In this document: positions 1-9,325 of the stretch, piece after piece
Layout of the letters: every line of letters begins with the position of its first letter
How positions within the stretch are numbered: position 1 is the first letter of the stretch
DNA from: Paenibacillus ihumii
Lineage (GTDB): Bacteria; Bacillota; Bacilli; Paenibacillales; Paenibacillaceae
NCBI RefSeq assembly: GCF_001403875.1
Contig: NZ_LN884298.1
Coordinates: forward strand, 558,001-622,000
DNA length: 64,000 bases
Reading direction: 5' to 3'
Translations under genes and position numbers: made by a program
Notes under the pieces: model-generated
Database searches by the model: none
What the model saw: only the letters and a program-made list of their open reading frames with translations
Told to the model about the DNA's origin: nothing

Positions 1-1159
1 TCGCAAAAAAACGGTGCGTGTCCGACTTGGCCAGCCCCTTGATCGGCAGATACTCTCTCACGCTGGATTTTAGCTTGATTTTGTAGCTTTTCGGGAAGTC
101 CTTCCGGAGCAGGGAGAGAATAAACGAAATCGCCCGCTCATACGCCCCGGCTTCTTCCTTGCGAATAACGATGGTGAAGAGGGAGAACACATCGTTAGCC
201 TGGCATTCGACCAACTCATGGGACATATAGACTTCGTCGTGCGAGAAGCTGCCGCTGCCCTCCTTCAGCATGCGTGCGGCTTTGCCGCTGCCAAGCTGCT
301 TCGCCAGCTCCAAAAAGGTATGCCCTCTAAATTTGCTGTAGTTCGGCTCATAACGAATAATCATTACCGCTCCGTACAACAGAAGGTTAATCGGCTGATT
401 CGGCTCATCCTTATTCTCAAGAACCGCATCCGGCTTGATCACATATTCATTGGTTCTGTATTCGGAACGGGTAACGTCATAATAACGTGGCAGGAATCCA
501 TCCTCGGCCCAGCTGGTCAAAGCCCCAATGATATCTCTTCGATGCTCCGCGAGAGCTTCAACCCGCCCTTTATTCAACTCCTGAATCCGGTCAAATAAAG
601 CAATCGTCTTTGCAGCCTCCGATTCGGGAAATAAATACGGATCCAGCAGATGACGCGCCAAAAAGAAGGTTTCCAGCGGCTTTGTCGGATAAGAGCCCTT
701 CTCCAGCTTCTTCTCAATATAGGACTGAATTCGCTCCAGAAGCTGCTGCTTTTTCTCTTCATATACCATTTCCAGCACCGTTAATTCCACAAGCCCGTCT
801 GTTGTTGCGAAGCTTCCTTCGAAGGTAAACCGGTAGTTGATCAATGGCGACGTTTCCAGCTTGTCCAGCCTCTCCCTGGCTATTTCCGCCAGCAGGGGCT
901 GAACCTCATGCAGTATCTGCTCCCGCGTAAAGGGTGAAGCCTTCATCGACTTCCTGCCTGCGGAACTCCCCATAGATTTCGAGCTGTCAACCCTGGTTCT
1001 GCCCGGGCGGTAATCCAGTATGATAAAATTAAAGATCCCTACCTGCAGCGTGGTGCGCAAGACCACTTTCTCTACGTCAATTCGATTCTCCTGTTCGTCA
1101 AACCATTTATGAATGGCCGTTCTCATCTCTTCCAGCGCTTCCTTCTGAAGTTCGTTCAT
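1..1159 (-). CDS. Hypothetical protein, 3' end outside window
   Basis: An uninterrupted reading frame starts at the ATG at 1159 (GGAGG-type site in GGCGGAGGACA just upstream) and runs off the left edge without a stop, giving at least 386 residues. The protein begins MNELQKEALEEMRTAI and is rich in charged helices, with no signal peptide, membrane segment or catalytic motif that I recognise. It looks like a soluble cytoplasmic protein. The gene is co-oriented with the MATE gene upstream of it, but a stable hairpin lies between them, so separate transcription is likely. Function unknown; the frame itself is well supported by length. Confidence 0.8.
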   Translation of the reverse strand, partial: MNELQKEALEEMRTAIHKWFDEQENRIDVEKVVLRTTLQVGIFNFIILDYRPGRTRVDSSKSMGSSAGRKSMKASPFTREQILHEVQPLLAEIARERLDKLETSPLINYRFTFEGSFATTDGLVELTVLEMVYEEKKQQLLERIQSYIEKKLEKGSYPTKPLETFFLARHLLDPYLFPESEAAKTIALFDRIQELNKGRVEALAEHRRDIIGALTSWAEDGFLPRYYDVTRSEYRTNEYVIKPDAVLENKDEPNQPINLLLYGAVMIIRYEPNYSKFRGHTFLELAKQLGSGKAARMLKEGSGSFSHDEVYMSHELVECQANDVFSLFTIVIRKEEAGAYERAISFILSLLRKDFPKSYKIKLKSSVREYLPIKGLAKSDTHRFFA

Positions 1160-1201
1160 TGTCCTCCGCCTTTCTGCATGTTTCATCTTCTCTCAATTAT
1201 T

Positions 1202-1230
1202 AGGGCCATCCTTCGCGGATGGCCCTTTTT
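1202..1230. terminator. Hairpin with T-tract, probable intrinsic terminator
   Basis: AGGGCCATCC, a 5-nt loop, and GGATGGCCCT followed by a T run on the plus strand. It sits between the MATE stop codon and the start of the left-most gene. The T run is on the plus side only, so efficiency for the minus-strand MATE transcript is uncertain. Confidence 0.5.
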
Positions 1231-1253
1231 GTCCATTGATAAAGTATACCTGT

Positions 1254-2645
1254 TTAAGCCTGCGCCCCCATGCCGTTCTCCGGGACGGAAACCGGCTTCA
1301 CTAGCGCCTTCTTCTCCCAGGCACGGCTTCTCCAGCGAAGCAGCATGATCATGCCGCGCAGCCATTCGTCCACCGTAAACGCAATCCATATGCCCAGCAG
1401 CCCAAATCCGAAATGAACGCCAAGCGCATAAGCAAGCGGTACCGAGACCCCCCACATCGAGATCACGCCCATCAATACAGGAAAGCGCGCATCCCCCGCG
1501 GCCCGCAGCGAATTGATGATGACCATATTGAATGTCCGGCCGGGTTCGAGAATGATGGAAAGCAGAAAAATACCCGCTCCCGCAGCAATGATCGCGGGGT
1601 CTTTCGTGAACATGCCAACCAACTCATGCCGGAATATCGATGCTACACCCACGATAGCTAAAGTTAGCATAAAGCTGATTTTCACGCTTTTCATGAGTCT
1701 CTTGTAAGCTGCTTTCATTTCCCCCGCGCCGACCATCTGCCCGACAATGATTTCCGTACCTGCTCCGATCGCCAAAGCAAGCGCCATAAAATAGTTCGAT
1801 ATGTTCATGACGTAAACATGCGTGTTTAACGCAGAAACGCCGATCATGTTGACGAAACTGATGATCATGAGGTACTGCGACTGCCAGGCGAGATGCTCGC
1901 CTGCGGCGGGCAAGCCGACATGCAGAATCTGTTTTACGTAAGTGCTGTTCCAAACTACGTAATCTTTAGTACGTATCGGTGCAGGACTCCGGCGGTACAG
2001 AATGATAAAAAGAACGACGATGCCAAGCAAGCGGCTAACGACCGTGGATATGGCTGCCCCGGTCACGCCCAGCTCTGGAAAGCCCAGGTTCCCGAAGATA
2101 AGCAAATAATTACCAATAACATGAACGAGATTGACGCCCAAGGTAACAAACATCACGCTTTTGGTATGTCCGCTCGAACGGATGACCGATGAAACCGCGT
2201 AAGAGAGCGCCTCAATCCAGATGAAACCGCCGATGATCTTTAAATAATGACTTGCAATTCCGATTTGCTCGGGATTTAACTTCATCAACTGCAAGATAGG
2301 CTCCCCATACAGAAACAGGACCAGGCTGACGAGCACCCCGAAAATCAGGTTCAACGTAATGGCATTCGCCGAGATGCGGCCCGCCTCTCTCTCCCGTCCA
2401 GCGCCGATATACTGGGCAACCGCAACGCTGGTGCCGATGCCGACAAAGCCGAACATCAGAATACAGAAGTAAATAATTTCGTTGGCTAGCCCAACTGCCC
2501 CGGTCACCTTATCGGAGATGCGGCTTAGCATAAATACATCCACCGTGCCGAGCATCATTCGCAGCACGGAATCGATGAGAATAGGCCAAGTCACGGCAAA
2601 AAGACTAAGTTTTTTCCAAGATGGAATACGATCGGTTAATGTCAC
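1254..2645 (-). CDS. MATE family Na+/H+-drug antiporter
   Basis: Multidrug and toxic-compound extrusion transporter of the cytoplasmic membrane, expected to export cationic drugs in exchange for Na+ or H+. About 463 residues with roughly twelve hydrophobic segments in two similar halves. The N-terminal segment (WPILIDSVLRMMLGTVDVFMLS) has the MATE signature of a first helix followed by the D-x-F/M-M loop. The size is normal for the family. An upstream in-frame TTG exists at 2654, but the AGGAG site is only 1 nt from it; the GTG at 2645 lies about 9 nt from the same site and is preferred. Substrate cannot be told from sequence. Confidence 0.88.
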   Translation of the reverse strand: MTLTDRIPSWKKLSLFAVTWPILIDSVLRMMLGTVDVFMLSRISDKVTGAVGLANEIIYFCILMFGFVGIGTSVAVAQYIGAGREREAGRISANAITLNLIFGVLVSLVLFLYGEPILQLMKLNPEQIGIASHYLKIIGGFIWIEALSYAVSSVIRSSGHTKSVMFVTLGVNLVHVIGNYLLIFGNLGFPELGVTGAAISTVVSRLLGIVVLFIILYRRSPAPIRTKDYVVWNSTYVKQILHVGLPAAGEHLAWQSQYLMIISFVNMIGVSALNTHVYVMNISNYFMALALAIGAGTEIIVGQMVGAGEMKAAYKRLMKSVKISFMLTLAIVGVASIFRHELVGMFTKDPAIIAAGAGIFLLSIILEPGRTFNMVIINSLRAAGDARFPVLMGVISMWGVSVPLAYALGVHFGFGLLGIWIAFTVDEWLRGMIMLLRWRSRAWEKKALVKPVSVPENGMGAQA

Positions 2646-2868
2646 TGTTAACAAGCTCCTACCCTATTTTTTCTCTGTCGCTTTACCTAGTGTAGTGCCC
2701 ACAATCCAACAAGTCTATAATTAAATTTACCTTCTGGGCGAGCCGCTCTGTCATCGGGCTTGAGTCAACCCGACCGTCCGAGGGCATTTCTTTGAAACTG
2801 ACACCTTCCGCCAAAATGACAAAGAGGACTTTTGCTCTCCCCAAGCAAAAGCCCCTTCAAGTTTTCTA

Positions 2869-3000
2869 TTATCTCCAAAAGGTTGTACAGTCCGCCTTAT
2901 CCATAATATTATACTCGATCATCTTCTCAAGTAACGAGTAATTAATCGGTTGATCCCACGGGATCCGCATTAACTCCTTCGTTTGGTCATAGCCGGCCTT
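2869..3000 (-). pseudogene. C-terminal scar of a DUF1801 (YdhG-like) protein
   Basis: After the ArsR gene, a different minus frame reads GYDQTKELMRIPWDQPINYS, then LLEKMIEYNIMDKADCTTFW and a stop at 2869. This matches the conserved C-terminal strand-helix-CTTFW end of DUF1801 proteins (about 120-140 residues when whole). No start codon or N-terminal half is present, and the remnant overlaps the 3' end of the ArsR frame. Either a deletion fused the two genes or the ArsR stop was created by a frameshift. Fragment identification is from recalled family motifs. Confidence 0.5.
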
Positions 3001-3307
3001 CGAAATCTCCACGCATCATATTGTTATTCCAATACTTTCTGTAGAAAGCAACCCAGTCTTCTACTTCTTTAAGCGGAGATGCGTTTAACTTATATCGCGT
3101 TTCTCTGCCGACTTTACGATCATGCACCAGACTTGCCTCTTTAAGGATGGTCAGATGCTTCGACACCGCCGTACGGCCCATTGGAAAATGCGGCGTGATC
3201 TCATGAAGCGACAACTCATCTACATCCGACAACAAATGAATCAGTCGCCGTCTCGTCGGATCTGCAATCGCGTCAAACACATCTCGTATTTGAGCAGCTT
3301 GGTTCAT
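2987..3307 (-). CDS. ArsR-family winged-helix repressor
   Basis: A 106-residue DNA-binding regulator. Residues 5-90 form the ArsR-type winged helix (VFDAIADPTRRRLIHLLS opening, GRTAVSKHLTILKEASLV recognition helix, RKVGRETRYKL wing). No cysteine pair for metal sensing is visible, so it resembles the metal-independent SdpR/YczG-like group. The start at 3307 gives the usual family length. An in-frame TTG at 3367 would place the start inside its own operator and has no ribosome site. Two identical palindromes just upstream suggest autorepression. Its usual partner gene is not intact; only a DUF1801 scar follows. Confidence 0.85.
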   Translation of the reverse strand: MNQAAQIRDVFDAIADPTRRRLIHLLSDVDELSLHEITPHFPMGRTAVSKHLTILKEASLVHDRKVGRETRYKLNASPLKEVEDWVAFYRKYWNNNMMRGDFEGRL

Positions 3308-3349
3308 AGCAACCCACCAGATTTCTTTCATGTTGTATTTATTTAATCG

Positions 3350-3394
3350 GACACCATTTGGTGTCAATTCGATTATAAGACACCATTTGGTGTC
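3350..3394. promoter_or_regulatory. Twin palindromic operator of the ArsR gene
   Basis: GACACC-ATTT-GGTGTC occurs twice, at 3350-3365 and 3379-3394, with centres 29 bp apart, about 40-90 bp upstream of the ArsR start. Perfect 6-bp arms and exact repetition argue for a dimer-binding operator bound by the adjacent repressor. Confidence 0.75.
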
Positions 3395-3496
3395 TAGTCA
3401 ACTTTATTTATGACCGCCGTTTTGTTCCGCCTATAACGATTTGAACGGTTGAAACAAAGCGAGGACTTCGTGCGTTTATGAGAGTCGCATAAATCC

Positions 3497-3525
3497 AAAG
3501 GCCATCCTTGGGCAGGATGGCCTTT
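3497..3525. terminator. Hairpin between APH and ArsR genes
   Basis: AAAGGCCATCC, a 7-nt loop, GGATGGCCTTT. It lies downstream of the minus-strand APH gene. The stem resembles the hairpins at 1202 and 52837, but it lacks a long T run on the minus side, so it may be a weak or bidirectional terminator. Confidence 0.45.
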
Positions 3526-3607
3526 CTATATTGCTTTTTCAACTATAGCAGTTCCTTATTGTAGCACAATCTCAGCAACCTTTTATTCAAAAGCTGCTTT
3601 AACAAGA

Positions 3608-4711
3608 CTAAATCGTTCGTTCTTCATACTCAAAGGGTTGTTCGCACGAGTAAATTTCATGGAAGAAACCCAAATACGGGATATCATCTTCCATACACTT
3701 TATGCGATACGACAACTCCTCATCACACTCCGGATCTTCACCGTTGTTCCGCATTACCTCAAACGCATCGATAATACTTTCCATGAGAGATACTTGGATA
3801 AATAAGGGCAGCTTCTCCAACATCGAATGCTCGATATTCGTCTCGGATCTGTATCCCGCAAGGACGGTTTCAAAATAATCATCCATGAACTGTTTGCGTT
3901 TATTGGAGTCTGGTTCAAATTGTATCCAGCCCACTCCGTGTGTCCAAAGACCTGCTAGGTCAAACATATACCAGCAATAACATGAATTATCGAAATCATA
4001 TACAGTGATTTGCCCAGTATCAAAATCGATCGAGTAATTCCCATCGTTGTAATCAAAGTGGATCATACCATAAGACTCACGGTTCCTGTCCAATCCTCCT
4101 AAGGTTCCTAAGAGCTCTAACAGCTTATCCTTCAGCAAAGGTAACGAGTCGGGGATCAGTTTCTCGATATAGTCGGCATTGTATTTGTCAAAAAAACTAT
4201 ACCTGCGATGAACGGGAGTATACCCCTTTGATATTTGGTGCAGTTTCCCCAGGACTTTACCGCAATTATAATAGTATTCAGCAATCGGAACGCCTTCCCG
4301 GTACTGATAATGATTTTCTACGAGCAATTTTCCCTTCGCCTTTTTAAACAGGCAGATAAAGAAAGTATGATTATTATGAGTAACCTCTTCCAGCAGATTC
4401 CCTTTCCGAGAGCTGACAACATCCGAAACACTTCCTCCATGCTCGGATAAATACCTGATAAACTCTACTTCTCCCAGAAAATCCTCCTTGCTCCTGTCAG
4501 GCAAGAATGCAATTCGGAGTATTTTCGCGTCGCCGCCCTCTTTCTCAAAAGCATATACAACGTTCCGTCCGCCGTCATGTGCCGGTATCCGTTGAAATTC
4601 ATAACCTTCCAATCCGTACAACTCTGTTACTAATGGAAGTAAATATGCATCGCTGATTTTAACAACTTCGCTATAATTTATAAATATCTCCTCCAGTCCA
4701 AATTTTCGCAA
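3608..4711 (-). CDS. Phosphotransferase, APH/choline-kinase fold
   Basis: A 367-residue protein of the aminoglycoside phosphotransferase superfamily, which transfers phosphate from ATP to a small hydroxylated substrate. The catalytic loop is visible as HFDYNDGN (canonical HxDxxxxN) and is followed by YDFDNS, the Mg-binding D-F-D motif. The N-lobe contains the GGRNVVYAF nucleotide loop. It resembles the YerI/YtmP-like group found in Bacillota rather than clinical resistance enzymes, so the substrate is unknown. The best frame begins with TTG at 4711; the ribosome site there is weak (GGGAAG), and GGAGGAG lies just inside, so the true start could be slightly downstream. Confidence 0.8.
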   Translation of the reverse strand: MRKFGLEEIFINYSEVVKISDAYLLPLVTELYGLEGYEFQRIPAHDGGRNVVYAFEKEGGDAKILRIAFLPDRSKEDFLGEVEFIRYLSEHGGSVSDVVSSRKGNLLEEVTHNNHTFFICLFKKAKGKLLVENHYQYREGVPIAEYYYNCGKVLGKLHQISKGYTPVHRRYSFFDKYNADYIEKLIPDSLPLLKDKLLELLGTLGGLDRNRESYGMIHFDYNDGNYSIDFDTGQITVYDFDNSCYCWYMFDLAGLWTHGVGWIQFEPDSNKRKQFMDDYFETVLAGYRSETNIEHSMLEKLPLFIQVSLMESIIDAFEVMRNNGEDPECDEELSYRIKCMEDDIPYLGFFHEIYSCEQPFEYEERTI

Positions 4712-4912
4712 CGACTTCCCGATTGAATGATAACCACCTTATTTAACATTGATCCATCCTCCTTTTAGTTACCTTATACTTACCTGAAAGTTCCACCAGG
4801 TTCTAGGGAAACTTTAAATATAATAAAACTGTAAACTAAACCCCGAATAGATCACATCCAAGTGAGCCTTTAGAGAAAATAAGGCAGTTTAAATTGTACG
4901 GCGAATGACGAA

Positions 4913-4934
4913 GGGCACTCTAATCAGAGTGCCC
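4913..4934 (-). terminator. Terminator hairpin of the GGDEF gene
   Basis: GGGCACTC-6 nt-GAGTGCCC beginning at the stop codon of the diguanylate cyclase gene and followed on the minus strand by TTCGTCATT. Perfect 8-bp stem; the T-tract is poor. Confidence 0.6.
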
Positions 4935-7066
4935 TATCTACCGCCCGTATTTCCTTCTTGATATACAAATACGTAATTCTTTCCTGAGTTTTTAGCCTTC
5001 AATAATTCTTTATCAGCATAATTAATGATTTGCTCTAAGGTATGCTTCTTTGTACTTAGGTTAGCTCCCCCTATACTTACGGTAATAGGAATGGGTATCC
5101 CTAGAGCTGATGTTATAACGGCCTTCTCAACATTTTTTCGGATAGCCTCTGCTTTTTGAATACATTGCTTTAGGGCTTCATCGGGAATTGCCACCATAAA
5201 CTCTTCCCCCCCATATCTGCCAACCCTATCCTTTTCTCCCACACTAGCTTGAATCAGATCCGCCACAGTCTCTAGCACCCTATCTCCTTCCTGGTGCCCG
5301 TAAACATCATTTATTCTCTTAAAATTATCCACATCAATCATCAGGATACATAGTGTTCTATTTGTGTTATTGCTTTCTTTAAGTTGCTCGTACATTTGGG
5401 TTGTTTCTTCAAACAACTCTTTTCGATTAAAAACTTTGGTTAACACATCATACTTAGAAGCATACTCTACTTCCATATATAGTCTAGCATTCTCTAATGC
5501 AATCCCTAGATAATTAGATAGGGTCTTTAATGTACTCAGGTCTTTTAAGTTAAAGGAATCTTTCTTATAAGCTTGAGTACTTATTACCCCTATGACCTTA
5601 TCTTTCATAATAATAGGTACAAATATAAGAGAGTAGGGTATTGTCTCTACTACGTACTCCTTTTTCTTCCTTATCTTCTCCAGGTATTCCTTAAAATTTT
5701 CAAAATAACGGCTATATTCCTTTTCAGTATCTTTAATAAAAATATCCTGCTTGTGCTTGACACTATATGCCCAAAAGCTATCTTCGATTATAGACATAGG
5801 CCCTACAACCAGACGTTGCCCCTTTTCGATAGACAACTCATTGTAAAGGACCCCTTCCTCTTCGTTATATATGCCAATTTGAACAATATCCGCTTGGATC
5901 AAATCCTGTATTTCTTTAGCAACAATAGTAAAGATACTTTCCTTATCCAAGTTAGACAGGATATGCTGACCCACACCGTTCAATGCTTCAGTCTGATTAT
6001 AGAGGAACTTGTAGATTTTCCCCTCTTCCTCTTCTCTTTTTCGATTCAGCATTTCCATACTCTCAGCACTGCGAATAGCCTGCATTTGTTTTTCTAATTC
6101 CATATGCTTTTCTAAATACGCATAGGCTTGTTCATAATTCCCCAGTCCTTTAAAGCCTTTGCTCATATTCAAATACACTTTATTTAAATTCCTTATAGAT
6201 TTGGCCTCTTTTATCCCTTCTTCTACTTGCTGCAGCTTATCAACTGTCTCCTTATATCGGCCCTGTACCAAATCCAGCTCTGCCCAGTACAATAGCGCAT
6301 CTTGAACATACAGCTGCGCTCCTCCGGCTTTCGCCATTTCTACACTCTTGACGAAGTATTCTTCTGCTGTATCGTAGCACCCTTTAGTCGCGTAAATATG
6401 AGCCATTTCCTTTAACACATTGGGTACCATTCTGGGAATATATTCCTCTGCTAACTCAAGCGCCTTCGTGATATACACGATTGCCTGATCTGGATCGCCC
6501 AAGTGGTTGCAGCATTCAGCTTGATTCGTGTAACAAGCTACTTTAAAGGCATTGCTATAGACACGAGGGATGTTTACGATCTGATCCAATAGCTCCTTTG
6601 CCTTTTCATACTCATCGATCTCCATATACAGCGCGGCAAGGTTTCCTTTGATTTGAGTGAGCCGCTCATAGTTACCCACTTTTTCTGCAAGCTCTATGCC
6701 TTCCATGCCATGCTCAATGGCTTGGGAAAGCTTTTGCTGTACCGAGTAACCGCTTACAAGAGCGCTGCAAGTCGCCAATTGGCCATCTATATTGTTATTC
6801 TCTTTAAAAATATGATAAGCCTCTTCATAAAGATTGGTCGCAGCTTTAAAGTCTGTGGAATCAAAGCATAACCAGCCCTTATGATAAAGAATCCATGGGT
6901 AAGCACAGGTCAACATTTTATGTTCTCTTACAAATGTAATAGCTGCTTCGTAGGCTTCTATTGCAACTTTAGACTCCGTTCCTCTTAACTTTTCACATAT
7001 TTTGACGATGTAATTTTCATCATCCTTCAACTTGATTAGTTCTTTGTTTAACTCCTCCAGCAACAT
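4934..7066 (-). CDS. TPR-GAF-GGDEF diguanylate cyclase
   Basis: A 710-residue soluble signalling protein predicted to make cyclic di-GMP from two GTP. Residues about 1-330 are tetratricopeptide-like helical pairs (repeated A-x-x-Y/L-x-x-A motifs). A short coiled coil with basic/acidic runs (RKREEEEGK) follows, then a GAF sensor domain (about 360-530) and a GGDEF domain (about 545-700) with an intact active site, RYGGEEF. The position that would be the inhibitory RxxD site reads GEKD, so product feedback through the I-site is probably absent. There is no EAL domain or membrane segment. The ATG is preceded by AGGTGA at a good distance. The gene is AT-rich compared with the right half of the window. 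The c-di-GMP riboswitch at 15.6 kb is a possible target of its product. Confidence 0.9.
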   Translation of the reverse strand: MLLEELNKELIKLKDDENYIVKICEKLRGTESKVAIEAYEAAITFVREHKMLTCAYPWILYHKGWLCFDSTDFKAATNLYEEAYHIFKENNNIDGQLATCSALVSGYSVQQKLSQAIEHGMEGIELAEKVGNYERLTQIKGNLAALYMEIDEYEKAKELLDQIVNIPRVYSNAFKVACYTNQAECCNHLGDPDQAIVYITKALELAEEYIPRMVPNVLKEMAHIYATKGCYDTAEEYFVKSVEMAKAGGAQLYVQDALLYWAELDLVQGRYKETVDKLQQVEEGIKEAKSIRNLNKVYLNMSKGFKGLGNYEQAYAYLEKHMELEKQMQAIRSAESMEMLNRKREEEEGKIYKFLYNQTEALNGVGQHILSNLDKESIFTIVAKEIQDLIQADIVQIGIYNEEEGVLYNELSIEKGQRLVVGPMSIIEDSFWAYSVKHKQDIFIKDTEKEYSRYFENFKEYLEKIRKKKEYVVETIPYSLIFVPIIMKDKVIGVISTQAYKKDSFNLKDLSTLKTLSNYLGIALENARLYMEVEYASKYDVLTKVFNRKELFEETTQMYEQLKESNNTNRTLCILMIDVDNFKRINDVYGHQEGDRVLETVADLIQASVGEKDRVGRYGGEEFMVAIPDEALKQCIQKAEAIRKNVEKAVITSALGIPIPITVSIGGANLSTKKHTLEQIINYADKELLKAKNSGKNYVFVYQEGNTGGR

Positions 7067-7394
7067 GTCATATTCACCTAGTTTCTCAATCGTAGTAATC
7101 TTGAAATCTTATTAGGCAACTTTACTCATTTGGGGCAGCGAGGAGGTACAAATAAGAAACGGCGTTAAATAACATTAATGGATACTCTTGTATAAGCGAA
7201 GAAATTGACTTAATTCACTCTATTATAATGAATAATTGGGAAGTGTATAGTGTTTTTCCTGTAGGAGAGAGCAACATTTTTATCCGAGCATTATTGGAGG
7301 CTAGATTGCAATCTTGTAAATCTTTTTAACCTCATGCCATCATGACCATAATATTGAAACTAAAACTTTAAGCCCCCTTGCCTTATCATGAATT
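7067..7394. other. Intergenic stretch, no gene seen
   Basis: AT-rich sequence upstream of the diguanylate cyclase gene. It contains a near-symmetric ATTATAAT at about 7225-7232 that could serve as a -10 box on either strand, but no convincing -35 partner. I see no conserved reading frame or structured RNA. Confidence 0.4.
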
Positions 7395-7739
7395 CGGCAT
7401 CCAGGCCGGAGAGGTTACCTATTGATTAATGCTGCAATGGAGTGTGTACAAAGAGATCCGGTGGTCAAACGCCTATTCAAACGACACGTGGATTTGCTGG
7501 AGCAGACTCTGCAACAGGCGATTGTGACGGGAGCTTGTTACGAATGTTCACGGATCGGTTATAAGCCTCGGCGTCGTCGTCGGCTCATCCATCGGAGGAC
7601 TGGCCATTGATGCCGGATATGGGCCCCACTCTCGCTTATGGGTAGGTTTCATTTTTTGCGATCCCTAGGCCTGATCTCATTGTTTCCTGACTTAAAAAGA
7701 GCTAAGGTGCTAACCATCACGATAAAAAGCAAGTTTTAA
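7395..7739 (+). pseudogene. Deletion scar joining a TetR C-terminus to an MFS C-terminus
   Basis: Codons from about 7420 read INAAMECVQRDPVVKRLF and EQTLQQAIVTG, the style of the ligand domain end of TetR/AcrR regulators. From about 7557 another frame reads VISLGVVVGSSIGGLAI followed by DAGYGPHSRLWVGF, the last helices of a major-facilitator drug exporter. A further frameshift then gives LGLISLFPDLK before a stop near 7739. TetR regulator and MFS pump are commonly adjacent, so one deletion plus later frameshifts explains the arrangement. Nothing here should be functional. Confidence 0.6.
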
Positions 7740-7981
7740 TTTTTCCATTCGATGAATGTACTTAATAAGAGTTGTTTGCACCAGAACGAATATCGATGAA
7801 AAGTAAGAAGGAGCTTGTCGCGACCACACCATGGAAAATGGCAGGTGGTTTTCTAGTCAAAATTAACTAAGAACCCCTAGGACCCAAAGGTCGTAGAGGT
7901 TAAAATTAATTCTGCTTCAGAGGCCCACCAACAATTCTCGACATACTCACAACCAACCTTTTTTCACCGGAAAAATGGTTA

Positions 7982-9205
7982 TCATTCTTCGAAATATTTT
8001 CTCCTGACGCAGAAATATGCAGGTCTTTCTCCTCTTTGTTCTACCAACGACAATTCAAGAAGATCTTTAACTATTTTTCTGATTGTTGCTGCTGACTTTT
8101 CAAATATACCAGATAGTTCTCCTGCAGTTAGTCCACTACTAGAATCAAAGAAATGATTTTGTGCTAAAACGAACATCAAATCCCTATGACCCTGGGGCAC
8201 ATTTCCTAGAATCGAATCGCTATTAATCTTTTTAAATGCCATATTTAACAACTGGCTTTTTTCTTTCAATTCTGCATTCATCTGCTTAAGAGCCTCTATT
8301 AATATTTCCAAAAAAACTTCAATAAAACTATTCATTTCACCTCTACTTCTAATACTGTTTGTTATCTCGAAAGCCTCAAGATATTTTGTTTTATATTTAT
8401 TGCAACCTCTAGATAATGATAATGTCGAAATATTACCCAAATCCTTTGACAAGTATAAACTGCTAATAAATCTAGATGTCCTCCCGTTCCCATCATAAAA
8501 TGGATGTATGTACCCAAAATAATAATGACCTATTGCCACTTTGATTATATTGGGTACCTGAAGATCATCACTGTTCATAAATTCCAATAATTTTCCCATT
8601 AATTTATTGATTTCTAGTTCTGGTGTAATTCCCTGATGTATAACCTTTCCACTACCTGATTTTTTTAAAATGTAAGTGACATCTTTTCTGAATATTTCCC
8701 CATCAGGAAGTTCTTGTGGGTCAATTTCCCCTTGTGTAATATCATCATATATTGTTCTAATGTCCTTAGGCGTTTTGGGATATTCAAAATCATCGAGTAG
8801 ACGAAAATATGATTTAATCATACTCTCGAACCTTTTCTTTGATTTCCTATTGAATAGTATATCTTTGGTACTCCTAACAATTTCCTCTTTACTACTTCTT
8901 ATCCCTTCTAACTCGTTTGTGTTATACAACTCCTCTGAAATACATTCAATAATAAACTGTTTTTGTGCTACTTTAGGAAGATTCTTAAAGGTTGTGCCAA
9001 AATCCATCGATATTGTGTAAAGTTCTGTGATCAGACTTATCATTTTGTTTGTAGGCACATAATATAATTCATAAATATTGGCTTGGTCCATGGGTTTTAT
9101 ATATATCCCAAGCCTTATGGTTGAAGGAAAGTTAAATCTTTCTTCATAAGCCCTATTAAATTTACTAGCACTGCTTTCATAAAATATTTTATGCAGATAT
9201 CTCAT
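7982..9205 (-). CDS. Fic-domain AMP transferase with N-terminal inhibitory motif
   Basis: A 407-residue Fic protein. The active-site loop HPFYDGNGRTSR (about residues 230-241) matches HPFx[D/E]GNGRxxR exactly, so it should transfer AMP from ATP to a hydroxyl on a target protein. The sequence YNTNELEGI near residue 120 fits the inhibitory [S/T]xxxE[G/N] motif, placing it among class II Fic enzymes whose own helix blocks ATP. The C-terminal 70 residues look like a winged helix (LTAGELSGIFEKSAATIRK), as in many Fic/DOC regulators. The start is supported by GGTGA 4 nt upstream of the ATG. No antitoxin gene is adjacent. The gene is strongly AT-rich. Confidence 0.9.
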   Translation of the reverse strand: MRYLHKIFYESSASKFNRAYEERFNFPSTIRLGIYIKPMDQANIYELYYVPTNKMISLITELYTISMDFGTTFKNLPKVAQKQFIIECISEELYNTNELEGIRSSKEEIVRSTKDILFNRKSKKRFESMIKSYFRLLDDFEYPKTPKDIRTIYDDITQGEIDPQELPDGEIFRKDVTYILKKSGSGKVIHQGITPELEINKLMGKLLEFMNSDDLQVPNIIKVAIGHYYFGYIHPFYDGNGRTSRFISSLYLSKDLGNISTLSLSRGCNKYKTKYLEAFEITNSIRSRGEMNSFIEVFLEILIEALKQMNAELKEKSQLLNMAFKKINSDSILGNVPQGHRDLMFVLAQNHFFDSSSGLTAGELSGIFEKSAATIRKIVKDLLELSLVEQRGERPAYFCVRRKYFEE

Positions 9206-9325
9206 TAGATCACCGCCAATTTAATATATAACAATAATATATGCATACTAAACTGGTAATGTCCATGCCTATGTTAAAAAAAACGTCTATTTCTTAGCAT
9301 AGGAATACCTTTTTATTTCCTGATG

